Origin: Peptococcaceae bacterium
Lineage (GTDB): Bacteria; Bacillota; Dehalobacteriia; UBA4068; JAAVYR01
Length of the DNA stretch: 35,951 bases
NCBI GenBank assembly: GCA_022791255.1
Contig: JAAVYR010000021.1
Coordinates: 1 to 35,951 of the forward strand
Reading direction: 5' to 3'
Shown here: positions 1 to 8,466 of the stretch, one piece after another
Layout of the letters: each line of letters begins with the position of its first letter
Numbering within the stretch: the stretch's first letter is position 1
Translations under genes and position numbers: made by a program
Notes under the pieces: generated by a model
Seen by the model: the letters and a program-made list of their open reading frames with translations, nothing else
Told to the model about the DNA's origin: nothing
The model's database searches: none

Positions 1-1376
1 CTGGCGGAACGCTAACGCTGGCAAATGGTGGGGATTACACACTGACGACAACGGGAACGCTGACTAATGCACAGATTGTGGTACCAAATGGTGTTACGGC
101 AACGCTTCGAGTGCCGGGAAACCTGACCATTGACGACTATGCCAACGAAAAGTCACCGATTGTGCTACAGGGGAATGCAAAGCTGACATTAATCGTTGAT
201 GGAACCTTGAAGGTGTATGGTGGTGCTGGTAAAGAAAAGGGGAAGCAATATGCGGCTAACTCTGCTGGGTTTGCGGGGATTAATGTACCCGTGGGCACTA
301 CCTTAACGGTACGAGGTAGTGGTAAGTTGTATGCTTATGGCGGGGACGCTAGTCCTGGTTCGGAGGCATATTTCTGGGCCGTATATGATAATACTGTTGG
401 TTCTAAACGAGAAATCGGCGGCGGTAGCGGTGGTGGTGGTGCCGGGGCTGGTATTGGTGGTAATGGTGGCGCTGGCGGTAAAGGTGGCGGTATCATAGAA
501 CTGAATGAAATCTCTAGTAAATGCGGGGATGATGGTGGTGCTGGTGTTTCTGCCGGTACTGTACATATTTATGACACAGTAAATGTTTATGTTTATGGTG
601 GTGGCGGTGCTTCTGGGGGCAGAGGCGGTAACGGTGTTTATGGTGATGCCGGCGGTGGTGGTGGATATCCTGCTGCAGGGGTCGGCGGTGGTGGCGCCGG
701 TGGCGGTGGTGGTTCTAATGGTGCTGGTGGCGGTGGCTTTTCCGGTGGTGGGGCAGAAGCTTACTTTAATGATACTACTGGCGGTTGGCAGCAGTATGAA
801 CCTGGTGGGATAAACGGGAATATCCCTACTGGTGGCGACCGTAACCAAGACCGTGGTTCTGGTGGTGCGTATTATAGTAATGGTACTTTGAGTACTAGCA
901 CGACTGCTGCCAGTGATACCTTCCCCAAAAGAGCTTATATTGGCGGTGGTTTTGGAGCTTGGATGGTTAATCAGTATAACGGTGGTTCTGGTGGTACCGC
1001 AGGCTCCGGTGGTACTGTATACCAGGCTAATACGGCAAAGCTATACGCTTACAACGGTAGTACTACGACAACGGTAGCCAAACAATGGGGAGTAAACCAA
1101 ACGCCGATTTATTGGCAAAACGGTCATTCTTTGGCAGCTGGACGTAAGACAGCTACTACTAAAGCCCAAATGGAAAGTGGTAGTTATTACAATGCATCCC
1201 GAGTACTGAGTTACCAAAATCCAGCCAACAGCAATAGTCGATTAGGGATTGGCTCTGGGGCTGGGTATACAGAAATATCCAATGGTTCCTTTACCATCCA
1301 AAAGGTTCCGGAACGGGTGGATAGTGCCACGTTGTACATGGGCATTACCGAGTACTTCCGGCAGAGGGGAAGGTAA
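1..1376 (+). CDS. Glycine-rich surface protein, 5' end cut by the window
   Basis: The reading frame is open from base 3, so the real start lies before the window; the GTG at 78 is internal. The protein begins with a beta-rich segment (motif LTLIVDGTLKVYGG) that also occurs in the next gene. A long glycine-rich core follows, with runs such as GGGSGGGGAGAGIGGNGG and GGGGGYPAAGVGGGGAGG. The C-terminal block reads GIGSGAGYTEISNGSFTIQK. No catalytic motif is visible. The glycine pattern could fold as a polyglycine-II bundle or a beta-solenoid. It is inferred to be a secreted or cell-surface structural protein or adhesin. It forms a tandem paralogous pair with the gene at 1436-2818. Confidence 0.7.
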   Translation, partial: GGTLTLANGGDYTLTTTGTLTNAQIVVPNGVTATLRVPGNLTIDDYANEKSPIVLQGNAKLTLIVDGTLKVYGGAGKEKGKQYAANSAGFAGINVPVGTTLTVRGSGKLYAYGGDASPGSEAYFWAVYDNTVGSKREIGGGSGGGGAGAGIGGNGGAGGKGGGIIELNEISSKCGDDGGAGVSAGTVHIYDTVNVYVYGGGGASGGRGGNGVYGDAGGGGGYPAAGVGGGGAGGGGGSNGAGGGGFSGGGAEAYFNDTTGGWQQYEPGGINGNIPTGGDRNQDRGSGGAYYSNGTLSTSTTAASDTFPKRAYIGGGFGAWMVNQYNGGSGGTAGSGGTVYQANTAKLYAYNGSTTTTVAKQWGVNQTPIYWQNGHSLAAGRKTATTKAQMESGSYYNASRVLSYQNPANSNSRLGIGSGAGYTEISNGSFTIQKVPERVDSATLYMGITEYFRQRGR

Positions 1377-1395
1377 TTGTCGGTAGTAGAAAATA

Positions 1396-1435
1396 ATGCT
1401 TTCGTAAAAAGTGGCATCATTCCCTGCTGCTCTCC
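1396..1435 (+). other. Out-of-frame signal-peptide start
   Basis: ATG at 1396 reads ATG CTT TCG TAA and stops. The downstream frame, one base away, encodes a convincing n-region and hydrophobic core (KKWHHSLLLS). Removing one base between 1399 and 1408 would give M-L-S-K-K-W-H-H-S-L-L-L, a normal signal peptide joined to the glycine-rich protein. Changing the length of the A5 run alone would leave an in-frame TAA, so simple homopolymer slippage does not explain it. Confidence 0.5.
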
Positions 1436-2818
1436 ATGGTTCCCCCTATCCCACAGGCGGCATGGGCGGCGCCAAGCAGTACCGGGACGCTCGCTGGGAG
1501 CTTTGCACCGCAAAGCAACAAAATCTACAACCTAGCAAATGGCGGCGATTATAGCCTGCAGTCAGCGGATATCAGCAACACTACTTTTGTGCTGTCAAGT
1601 GGTTCTGCTACTTTGCGGGTGCCGGCAAATCAAACGGTGAAGATTGACGACTACGAAAATGGTTGCAGTCCGATTAGCTTGGGCGGTAATGGAAAATTGA
1701 CTTTAATCGTTGATGGTACACTGGTGGTGACAGGTGGCAAAGCTGAAAAAGGCGGTGATGTAACCAGGTCTACTGCTTCTGGCAGTACTGTTATTTCCCC
1801 TGGTAAAGCTGGTGCTAATGGCTATGCAGGGATAGGAGTACCGGTTGGTACGAGTCTTACTATTAGCGGTAGTGGTAGTCTGACTGCCCGCGGCGGTGAT
1901 GCCGGCAGAGGTGGTGACTCTATTAGCGGTATTGGTGGTAACAATGTTGGCGGTGGTGGTGGCGGCGGAGCCGGTGCCGGTATCGGCGGGAATGGCGGTG
2001 GCGGTGGTGTAGGTGGTACCGCTAGCAAAGATGGCGGTAATGGTATGGCTGGCCAAGGTATGGGTACTGTTGCAGTTTATGGAACTGTAACTGTAAATGC
2101 TTATGGTGGTGGCGGTGGTTCTGGTAGTATAAACCAAACACATGATACTGGTGGTGCTGGTGGTTACCCGGCTGCTGGTATTGGCGGTGGGGGTGCTGGT
2201 GGTGGCGGCGGTGAATGGGATAATCCTGGTGGTGGTTTTACAGCTGGTCGAGGCCAAGGTAATACAGATAATTCTTATCTGCCCATAGATGGGGAGGGTA
2301 GTGGTAATGCTGCCTGGGGGATTGCAGGTGGTTATTTTAAAGCCGATTATACCACAGAACATCCAGTTAGCTATGCTATTGTACAGGGATTAGGTGGTAT
2401 TGGTTCTACTTATACCAATCATGGCGCAGGAGACGCTAGCAGAACGAAAGCTGGTGATGGCGGCCAGGGTGGTGCTGGTGGTACTGTAGTAAAAGGGGAA
2501 CTGGCAACTTTGCAAGTAGCTAATGGTAGTTACCAGACCACTATTCCACAAAATTATGGAAAGGCTCCAACGCCTATTTATGCGCAAAGTGGTTTTAACT
2601 TAACAAATATTCGCTCTGCAAATCTAACTGCAGTAACGGCTAGAACCAAAGCTGCATTAGAAACAGAATTAAGCGGCAAAGTATCTAAAACAATTGCTGT
2701 TACTAATGTTGCGGGTATTGGTTCTGGTGCTGGGGCTTATGAAGTATCCAATGGTTCCTTTACTATCCAAAAGGTTCCGGAACGGGTGGCTTTGGCTGGG
2801 GAACATTTTAAAAGATAA
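1436..2818 (+). CDS. Glycine-rich surface protein, paralogue of the upstream gene; start region looks frameshifted
   Basis: Same layout as the upstream gene: N-terminal beta segment (IDDYENGCSPISLGGNGKLT, then LIVDGTLVVTGG), glycine-rich core, and C-terminal GIGSGAG-SNGSFTIQKVPERV block. The first in-frame ATG (1436) lies inside what looks like a signal peptide: the open frame upstream reads FRKKWHHSLLLSMVPPIPQA then AWAAPSS, a basic n-region, a hydrophobic stretch and an AxA-type cleavage site. No ATG, GTG or TTG opens that frame after the TAA at 1394-1396. The nearby ATG at 1396 is one frame off. The gene is therefore either inactivated by a small indel, read with an error in the window, or expressed from an unusual start. 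Presumed exported if the start is repaired. Confidence 0.72.
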   Translation: MVPPIPQAAWAAPSSTGTLAGSFAPQSNKIYNLANGGDYSLQSADISNTTFVLSSGSATLRVPANQTVKIDDYENGCSPISLGGNGKLTLIVDGTLVVTGGKAEKGGDVTRSTASGSTVISPGKAGANGYAGIGVPVGTSLTISGSGSLTARGGDAGRGGDSISGIGGNNVGGGGGGGAGAGIGGNGGGGGVGGTASKDGGNGMAGQGMGTVAVYGTVTVNAYGGGGGSGSINQTHDTGGAGGYPAAGIGGGGAGGGGGEWDNPGGGFTAGRGQGNTDNSYLPIDGEGSGNAAWGIAGGYFKADYTTEHPVSYAIVQGLGGIGSTYTNHGAGDASRTKAGDGGQGGAGGTVVKGELATLQVANGSYQTTIPQNYGKAPTPIYAQSGFNLTNIRSANLTAVTARTKAALETELSGKVSKTIAVTNVAGIGSGAGAYEVSNGSFTIQKVPERVALAGEHFKR

Positions 2819-2873
2819 ATTCGTCTATAAAATATAGAAGCAATTTCAATACTTTGTAAAGGACTGAGTAACG

Positions 2874-4316
2874 ATGTGGCAAAATAAACAGAAGCGAAAA
2901 TGGTCTTTCTTGCGATGTGGAATATTAATCGGCATGCTTGCTGTTATACTATGTGCCTGCGGCAAGGAAGTAGAGCCACCTGCGGTGGATGATCAGACAT
3001 TGGCTTTCGGCGAGACTCGTACTTATTGGGAGGACTTTGTTTTAACGGGGGAAATCAAAGATTGGGACCAGCCTGTAGTCTTTGAAGAAAATGGTGGCTG
3101 GGGCTTTAAGAATAACAAAACTGGTGAAGTGGTGGTACCGCCTATCTATGATAACTATGATGCTTTTCATAATGGTCATGGTCGAGTAAGAGGCACTGTC
3201 AATGGTGAATATGGCTGGTACGATGTGGATATTCATGGTAATATTTTGGATTTTGATATTGTAAGTAATTTTTATGTTGGAACTGCCATTGTGCGGAAAG
3301 ACAATAAATATGGTGTGATTAACAGTGAAAGTCAGCTGATCGTGCCTCTTGTTTATGATGAAATCTACCCCTCTTATGTCTATGATGAGGAGATCGGCAA
3401 GGAAGAGCGTTCCACTTATGCAGTGCGAGACGGCAAGTGGGTAAGACTAGATTTGACAGAAGGCTATGAGGCCGCCTATGAAATGGTATCGGAAGGCAAA
3501 GAATATGACGCGACCTATGCTTTAGCGGACTATCAAATCTTAGTTGTTGACGATATGCTGCTGGTCAATGGGGAAGCCCGGGCAAACGGTGCTGGTTTTC
3601 CTATCTGCGCTTTAGAAGGGATAGAATTTGATTGCTATAACCAGGAGGGAAAAATTGGTCGCTATCCTTGTAAATTAAAAGGCGGTCTTTATGAAGGGGA
3701 TATCATGATTTCTTTCGAGGGTGATGATTATGAGCAGGTGGAGGACCCTGGATATTTTGCTGTTCTTGCTTCTGACCAAGCGCCTTTAAAACCTATCCAA
3801 GAGATTACGGATATCGACCGATTTATGCCGGCAGTAAATCAATATTTAGTAGCGAATGGTATTGAGAATACGAAAATCGAGGTAACCAAATGTCTCTCTG
3901 GGGATTTCTTGGGTGATGGTAAAACCGGGGTTCTGCTGGAAATCCGGGATGCTTATCGTAATCCGGAAGATTATCATATGCCCGGAACGGAACTTGGAAA
4001 AATGGAAAATTGGACAGAAAAAGATTTTCAGCGGGAAAAAATTGCTTTCCTGAATATGATATTCTATTTCCCAGATGTGGAAAATCCGGAAGGGGCATTT
4101 GCCCTGAAAGCAAATCTCTGGCAATATCCTTATGATGACCATGAAATGACGGAGCATATTGATTTTGTTGCCGATGTGGACGGGGATGGTGCCATGGAAA
4201 TTATTATTGCTAACCAGTATTATGAATATTTAGACTATGCTGTTAGCGATATTTACTATGTGCAGAGCCACCCGATGCAACAGGAATTTGGGAAAAGCCA
4301 TAGAATGATAGAATAG
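2874..4316 (+). CDS. WG-repeat lipoprotein
   Basis: A 480-aa protein with a basic n-region (KQKRK), a hydrophobic stretch and a lipobox ending in LCAC at about residues 27-30, so it is predicted to be lipidated and anchored outside the membrane. Residues about 70-150 carry WG-type repeats, short beta units of the form GxWGFxNxxTGEVVVPPIYD and NKYGVINSESQLIVPLVYD. The C-terminal third contains two acidic loops typical of VCBS/FG-GAP calcium-binding repeats (GDFLGDGKTG and DVDGDGAMEI). WG-repeat lipoproteins are common in spore-formers and their role is mostly unknown. It has a modest RBS (AAAGGACTGAG) and ends just before a shared terminator with the convergent ypeB. Confidence 0.8.
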   Translation: MWQNKQKRKWSFLRCGILIGMLAVILCACGKEVEPPAVDDQTLAFGETRTYWEDFVLTGEIKDWDQPVVFEENGGWGFKNNKTGEVVVPPIYDNYDAFHNGHGRVRGTVNGEYGWYDVDIHGNILDFDIVSNFYVGTAIVRKDNKYGVINSESQLIVPLVYDEIYPSYVYDEEIGKEERSTYAVRDGKWVRLDLTEGYEAAYEMVSEGKEYDATYALADYQILVVDDMLLVNGEARANGAGFPICALEGIEFDCYNQEGKIGRYPCKLKGGLYEGDIMISFEGDDYEQVEDPGYFAVLASDQAPLKPIQEITDIDRFMPAVNQYLVANGIENTKIEVTKCLSGDFLGDGKTGVLLEIRDAYRNPEDYHMPGTELGKMENWTEKDFQREKIAFLNMIFYFPDVENPEGAFALKANLWQYPYDDHEMTEHIDFVADVDGDGAMEIIIANQYYEYLDYAVSDIYYVQSHPMQQEFGKSHRMIE

Positions 4317-4325
4317 TCATAAAAT

Positions 4326-4362
4326 AAAAAGAGATTGCAAGTTGTCTTGCAATCTCTTTTTT
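4326..4362. terminator. Bidirectional intrinsic terminator
   Basis: A perfect 16-bp inverted repeat (arms 4326-4341 and 4346-4361, loop TTGT) is flanked by an A run on the left and a T run on the right. It serves both the rightward lipoprotein gene and the leftward sleB-ypeB unit, which converge here. Confidence 0.9.
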
Positions 4363-4377
4363 GCTTTTGGTGGGGCG

Positions 4378-5871
4378 TTACATAGCCCAGTTGCCGCCAG
4401 GAGTGGAGATGATTTTTACCACATTGCGTTCTTCACCTGTATTTGCGTCTACATAGACTACATAGTCTTCGTTGTTGTAGATGCCTTTATATTCCCAACA
4501 GAGGTATTCTTTGTCTCCGTCTAAGGGAATGATTGTTAGCTGTTCTCCAGTTACTTGCAGCTTAGTAGGAACTTGTTCCTTTGCCTGTTCAACGGAAACA
4601 GCAGGCGTTGCTAAATTTCTTTCTTTGTGGTTCATGAAATACTGGGCTGCTTCTAAGGCGATGATACGGCCGTCATCCATCGCTACTTGGACTTTGATTT
4701 GGTCTGGGTAATACAAGATGTTATTTTCTTTGTAAGCGAAGGCAATGGTCAGCACATTATTTTGGTTAATGGTGTAGGTTTCCTGCATGTTTTTATAGCC
4801 CAATTTTTCTAAGAATTCATGAGCTTTGGTGATACCTTCATCTGTGGAAAGATTGGTAGTCTCTGGTCTTGCATAATCCATGAACATGATATTGTGACCG
4901 CCGGTTTTGCTGATATCAATATGCAGTTGGTGTTGATTTTCTTCTTCACTGCTCATGACATCAAAGCAATAGACGGGGATGGTAGCTTCATTACCGCTTT
5001 CTGCTTCGGTGATTTCATAGTTTTTCTTAGGATCTAAGGCAGGGAATTTCATGGCGATTTCTTTTGCTTGGGCCATGGAAATTGCTTCCCCCGTTAAGCC
5101 TTCTGGCTTTTTATTCACCATGTGGTCGGAGAAGGGGCCGTCATAGATGAGGGTAGGGTATTCGATGCTGTCAGTTTTCATATCGTTAAAATTAGAGACG
5201 GCAGCCTCTGCTTGGTTTTCCTCTGTATCGGTTTCTGGTGCTGCAGCTGTGGCGGTAGCTTTGTTGTCATTTTGGTTGCTGTTGTCAGCGGTGGTGTTTT
5301 TGCCCATTCTGATATCGTTATGGGCAGAGACAAAACGGATTTCTCCAGAATTTACTTGTGCTTCGATTTGGTGCAGTTCATCACTGACAGCGGCAATATT
5401 TTGTCCCAGTGTGATGATATTTTGCTGCTGTTCTTCCGTAAGAGGGGTTCCTGCCATGGCTTGTTTAGACATGGCACGGCAATAATCTCCAGTATGATTT
5501 AAGAGGCTTTCCAATTTATCAAAGGCCTCATGAGAAAGAGGCAGGGCAGAGAGATTATTCTCAGCCATATTTGCCTGCCACCAGATATCGGATAACAGTT
5601 GCCCTGCTTGCGCTGGAGAAGTGGTCATATCTATCTTGCTAGTGGAGACGGATATATCTTCTACATTGGCTAATAGCTGATAAAAGCTTTGTTGGTATTC
5701 GTTTTCTAAAAGTGTCTGATAGGTGCGGGTCTCCCGTTCTTTTGTCGTGCCCCAGAAGATAGCGATGGCGAATAGGGCAACAGCTAGTACCATCATAATC
5801 TTGCTGGTATGGCTGGTTTCCTGTGTGGTGTGCATAGGTTTTTCTATTTGAGTATCAATGTTTGTTTCCAT
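4378..5871 (-). CDS. ypeB: Germination protein YpeB
   Basis: A 497-aa protein with one N-terminal membrane anchor (about residues 24-42, MMVLAVALFAIAIFWG), a helical middle domain and PepSY-like repeats in the C-terminal half (TKAHEFLEKLGYKNMQ, then EAAQYFMNHKER). Length and layout match YpeB. In spore-formers YpeB is needed for the stability and placement of the cortex-lytic enzyme SleB in the dormant spore. It lies 30 nt downstream of sleB in the same direction, the usual order. A clear RBS (AAAGGAGG) precedes the ATG. The middle contains a low-complexity linker rich in N, T, A and E (about residues 195-225). Confidence 0.93.
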   Translation of the reverse strand: METNIDTQIEKPMHTTQETSHTSKIMMVLAVALFAIAIFWGTTKERETRTYQTLLENEYQQSFYQLLANVEDISVSTSKIDMTTSPAQAGQLLSDIWWQANMAENNLSALPLSHEAFDKLESLLNHTGDYCRAMSKQAMAGTPLTEEQQQNIITLGQNIAAVSDELHQIEAQVNSGEIRFVSAHNDIRMGKNTTADNSNQNDNKATATAAAPETDTEENQAEAAVSNFNDMKTDSIEYPTLIYDGPFSDHMVNKKPEGLTGEAISMAQAKEIAMKFPALDPKKNYEITEAESGNEATIPVYCFDVMSSEEENQHQLHIDISKTGGHNIMFMDYARPETTNLSTDEGITKAHEFLEKLGYKNMQETYTINQNNVLTIAFAYKENNILYYPDQIKVQVAMDDGRIIALEAAQYFMNHKERNLATPAVSVEQAKEQVPTKLQVTGEQLTIIPLDGDKEYLCWEYKGIYNNEDYVVYVDANTGEERNVVKIISTPGGNWAM

Positions 5872-5901
5872 GGCTTTGATGGCCTCCTTTTGTTAGGTTT
5901 T

Positions 5902-6810
5902 TTATTTACTGAATACATGTTTCCCAAAGCGCATGATAGGGGTGAGTCTTTGTATCCAAGCACTGGTAGAGGTATCCGGGTTCCAAAAATATAGACAGCC
6001 ATAGGTGGGGTCCCAGCCGTTTAGTGCGTCATTAGCGGCTTTTACAGAGTCAGAACCAGGGGTGTTGTTCATTCTGCCATTATATACAGAGGAGATGGCA
6101 TTTTTCTGGTAAATGACGCCGCTTAAGCTATTGGGGAATTGAGGGCTTTCAATACGATTTAAAAGCACTGCTGCTACGGCAACCTTGCCAATATATGGCT
6201 CGCCTTCTGCCTCGGCATGGATGACGCGAGCCAGTAAGTCAGAGTCGTCCTTATTAGAGACTCCTGCTGTGTTGGTCTTTTTATCAGCCGCACCTGGAGC
6301 GATACCAAGGGCGGCAAAGGTTTTTGTACCGACGATACCATCAGCAGGTAGATTATTATTTTTCTGGAATTTGATAACGGCTTCTTTGGTGCCTTGTCCA
6401 AAGATACTGTCGGCATTACCGCTATAATATCCCCAGGTTTTTAACTTTTGTTGTACTTCTTTTACTTTATTTCCCTGGTCTCCTTGGCGTAAGGTAGCGC
6501 TAGATGTCTGATTGCCAATACCTAGTGCAGAAAGGGTAGCGGAACCAGCTACGCCGTCGGCAGTGAGCCCCTTAGCTTTTTGAAACTTTATCACGGCCTT
6601 TTTGGTGTTTTCACCGAAAACTCCATCTACACTGCCAGAATAATAGCCTAAATCTTTTAATTTTTGTTGGACTTGTTTTACGGTGGTGCCGCTTGAGCCT
6701 TGTTTGACGGTCTCGCTAACGGCGGTAACGGCAGGGAAGAGGGTGGCGGCGCCAAGACTAAAAAGTAGGCAGCTGCAAAGTATCAAGATGATTTTTTTAT
6801 TTCTCTTCAT
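5902..6810 (-). CDS. sleB: Spore cortex-lytic enzyme SleB
   Basis: A 302-aa protein starting at the ATG at 6810 (MKRNKK), which has AGGAGG nine bases upstream; the longer reading from 6849 lacks an RBS. It has a signal peptide, two PG_binding_1 domains (each with a GDxGxxVKxVQQKLKxxGYY-type start) and a C-terminal Hydrolase_2 domain. The catalytic glutamate is probably in the motif LARVIHAEAEGEP. SleB is a lytic transglycosylase-type enzyme that degrades muramic-delta-lactam cortex peptidoglycan during germination. Most Bacillus SleB proteins have a single binding domain, so two is a lineage feature seen in Clostridia. The partner ypeB follows directly. Confidence 0.95.
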   Translation of the reverse strand: MKRNKKIILILCSCLLFSLGAATLFPAVTAVSETVKQGSSGTTVKQVQQKLKDLGYYSGSVDGVFGENTKKAVIKFQKAKGLTADGVAGSATLSALGIGNQTSSATLRQGDQGNKVKEVQQKLKTWGYYSGNADSIFGQGTKEAVIKFQKNNNLPADGIVGTKTFAALGIAPGAADKKTNTAGVSNKDDSDLLARVIHAEAEGEPYIGKVAVAAVLLNRIESPQFPNSLSGVIYQKNAISSVYNGRMNNTPGSDSVKAANDALNGWDPTYGCLYFWNPDTSTSAWIQRLTPIMRFGKHVFSK

Positions 6811-7015
6811 AAGGTGAACCTCCTGATTTTGTTTTTTTATGACAAGCATTGTAGGGATATTTTTCCCAGGGTGGAAAAATTTATACAGAATAAATCAGGA
6901 GTTTGCAAAAAAGACTGGATTTTTTTTCGATGGTTTAGTATAATTTAGGGGTAGTCCATGGCACCTTTTGCGAAATATGACATATAATAATTTTGTAAAA
7001 GTTAAAAAACAGCTC

Positions 7016-7044
7016 TTGCAAAAATAGGGAAATAGTGATATACT
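7016..7044 (+). promoter_or_regulatory. Promoter of the tRNA-Cys/tRNA-Leu unit
   Basis: TTGCAA at 7016-7021, 17-bp spacer, TATACT at 7039-7044. The predicted start near 7051 lies about 7 bases before tRNA-Cys, as expected for a tRNA operon promoter. Confidence 0.75.
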
Positions 7045-7057
7045 ATCCTAGCAATCA

Positions 7058-7131
7058 GGCGCCATAGCCAAGTGGTAAGGCAGAGGACTGCAACTCCTTT
7101 ACCCCCAGTTCAAATCTGGGTGGCGCCTCCA
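7058..7131 (+). tRNA. tRNA-Cys (anticodon GCA)
   Basis: Acceptor GGCGCCA pairs with TGGCGCC. The D arm GCC/GGC, the anticodon stem GAGGA/TCCTT with loop CTGCAAC (anticodon GCA) and the T arm with TTCAAAT are all present. The discriminator is U, as expected for cysteine, and the 3' CCA is encoded. Confidence 0.95.
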
Positions 7132-7135
7132 ATAT

Positions 7136-7223
7136 GCCGGAGTGGCGGAATAGGCAGACGCACAGGACTTAAAATCCTGCGGGAGATGATCCCGTACCGG
7201 TTCGACCCCGGTTTCCGGCACCA
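7136..7223 (+). tRNA. tRNA-Leu (anticodon UAA); probable phage attachment target
   Basis: Acceptor GCCGGAG pairs with TTCCGGC. The anticodon stem CAGGA/TCCTG encloses loop CTTAAAA (anticodon TAA). A long variable arm (CGGGAGATGATCCCG) marks a class II tRNA. The T loop is TTCGACC, the discriminator is A and CCA is encoded. Four bases separate it from tRNA-Cys, so they are co-transcribed. The phage integrase ends about 70 bp beyond its 3' end and points toward it. Confidence 0.95.
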
Positions 7224-7224
7224 A

Positions 7225-7267
7225 AAGAACCCCTGGTATCTTGCTAGATACGAGGGGTTCTTTTTTT
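7225..7267 (+). terminator. Terminator of the tRNA unit
   Basis: A 10-bp stem AAGAACCCCT/AGGGGTTCTT is extended by GTATC/GATAC across one G-G mismatch and followed by seven T. It ends the tRNA transcript just before the prophage. Confidence 0.88.
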
Positions 7268-7271
7268 ATTT

Positions 7272-7290
7272 GGTACACAGTGGGGTACAC
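7272..7290. repeat. Direct repeat GGTACAC x2 beside attL
   Basis: GGTACAC occurs at 7272-7278 and 7284-7290, 12 bp apart, between the tRNA terminator and the integrase stop. Position and spacing fit integrase arm-type or accessory-factor sites, though this is not proven. Confidence 0.45.
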
Positions 7291-7293
7291 ACT

Positions 7294-8394
7294 TTAGTTT
7301 ATTAATTTTTGGATTGTCATATTTATGATTTGAGCGGCTTCCTCTTTCTCTCCATCTACCTCATGTCCATATACACCGAAGGTATCCATTGACTTTGAAT
7401 GTCCAACCACCTGCTTTAATAATTGCTCCGGCATATTGTTCTTTTGCAGGGAAATCATTGTATGGCGGAGTTCGTGAAGAGTGCATTTTGTTCCCTTTTG
7501 ATTTCGATAAAATTCCCATTCTCTCCCTAAGCGATTAGGGACAGTCATAAAACCTTCTTCGTCGGGAAACAGCCATTTGGAAATAATACCTTCCCTTTTT
7601 AACATTGCTTCTTGTTCTTCTAATATAGCAATGGCAATTTCCGGTAAAATCATAACCCGTTTGGCGTTTTTGTTTTTACCTTGCGTGATTTCATTAAAAC
7701 GGTTTACGGAACGATTTATAGTAAGAATATTTCCTTCTGCAATATCTGTCTTTTGCAGCCCGCATAATTCGCCACGGCGTAATCCTAAAACCAAAATAAG
7801 GCGAATAGCATAGATATAGAAAAATTCTCTTTCTTTTCCGTTTTTAATAACCGTTTTTTCCGAAAAGACCATTTTTAATTGATTTGGCTGTAATATTCGT
7901 TTTTCTTTTACTGGCGCATCATTGGGTATTTCTAAAAACTCTGGTTTTGTTAGGGGAATTTTGTTTTTCCGTGCATAACTGTAAAGGGCCGAGAGAGAAC
8001 TCCTGATATTCTGACAGGTTTTCTTAGATAGGCCTTTTTTATAGGCTGCATAAATACAGTCTTGATAGTTCTGAATATTAATAGCGGTTACCTTTTTATG
8101 TCCAATAAGAGGCAGAATGTATAATCTACCATTTTGTTCATGCTGGTTTATGCAGCTTTTGCTTTTGGTTTTTGTTACTTCTTCTAAAAATCTGTTATAT
8201 AGCTTTTCAAATCTAATATTCTCATTCTGGGTATTTTCGGTTAGCCATTTATCAGCTTTTTTTTCTGCTTCGATTTTTCCTTTTTTGCCGGGGATGGAGG
8301 AGGTGAAGGTGCGGCGTTTACCATCGTTTTGTACATTGATTTGCCATCTCCCACGGTTTTCAATCCATTTCGCTTCATTTTTTCTTTCTGCCAT
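7294..8394 (-). CDS. int: Phage tyrosine integrase
   Basis: A 366-aa site-specific recombinase. It has an N-terminal AP2-like arm-binding domain (IENRGRWQINVQNDGKRRTF), a SAM-like core-binding domain (about 55-150) and a C-terminal catalytic domain. Catalytic residues seen: R in LGLRRGELCGL, H and R in HELRHTMISL, H in VVGHS, and the nucleophile Y in DTFGVYGH. It integrates and excises the prophage at tRNA-Leu, which lies next to its 3' end. The ATG at 8394 (MAERKNEAKW) is chosen because GGGAG sits 11 bases upstream. The GTG at 8406 overlaps that RBS. The RBS lies in one arm of an inverted repeat, which suggests translational control. Confidence 0.95.
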   Translation of the reverse strand: MAERKNEAKWIENRGRWQINVQNDGKRRTFTSSIPGKKGKIEAEKKADKWLTENTQNENIRFEKLYNRFLEEVTKTKSKSCINQHEQNGRLYILPLIGHKKVTAINIQNYQDCIYAAYKKGLSKKTCQNIRSSLSALYSYARKNKIPLTKPEFLEIPNDAPVKEKRILQPNQLKMVFSEKTVIKNGKEREFFYIYAIRLILVLGLRRGELCGLQKTDIAEGNILTINRSVNRFNEITQGKNKNAKRVMILPEIAIAILEEQEAMLKREGIISKWLFPDEEGFMTVPNRLGREWEFYRNQKGTKCTLHELRHTMISLQKNNMPEQLLKQVVGHSKSMDTFGVYGHEVDGEKEEAAQIINMTIQKLIN

Positions 8395-8400
8395 AATAAA

Positions 8401-8454
8401 AAGCACTCCCTTCTAAAAATACCTTGAAAAAGGCGTCTTGAATTAAGAGTGCTT
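8401..8454 (-). promoter_or_regulatory. Inverted repeat covering the integrase RBS
   Basis: AAGCACTC (8401-8408) and GAGTGCTT (8447-8454) are perfect 8-base complements. In the leftward integrase mRNA the proximal arm overlaps GGGAG of the RBS, so pairing would hide the site. The distal arm is also part of a second, larger inverted repeat (8447-8503), which makes the two foldings mutually exclusive. Confidence 0.5.
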
Positions 8455-8466
8455 ATCTGATATACT
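8438..8466 (+). promoter_or_regulatory. Rightward promoter in the int leader region
   Basis: TTGAAT at 8438-8443, exactly 17 bp, TATACT at 8461-8466; predicted start near 8473. No gene begins downstream on this strand before the terminator at 8510-8556, so the product would be a small RNA. Confidence 0.5.

Larger units (their letters stand above)
7200..7292. other. Probable left attachment region (attL) of the prophage
   Basis: The 3' end of tRNA-Leu, its terminator and the short gap to the integrase stop make up the expected left junction for a tRNA-targeting tyrosine integrase. The crossover core cannot be defined because attR is not in the window. Inferred from context only. Confidence 0.5.

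Noticed and set aside
303-2362. Long Thr/Ile/Ser-rich antisense ORFs opposite the glycine-rich genes (303-848 and 1703-2362, minus strand)
   Set aside because: They are products of GGN-rich codons read on the other strand, with low-complexity composition and no RBS.
6840-6960. A sigma-G-type promoter for sleB
   Set aside because: GTATA is present on the minus strand but the -10 candidate (AAAATAT) is a poor match to CATANNTA, so no claim is made.
7072-7305. ORFs across the tRNA genes on both strands
   Set aside because: They overlap two well-formed tRNAs and a terminator and have no homologous features.
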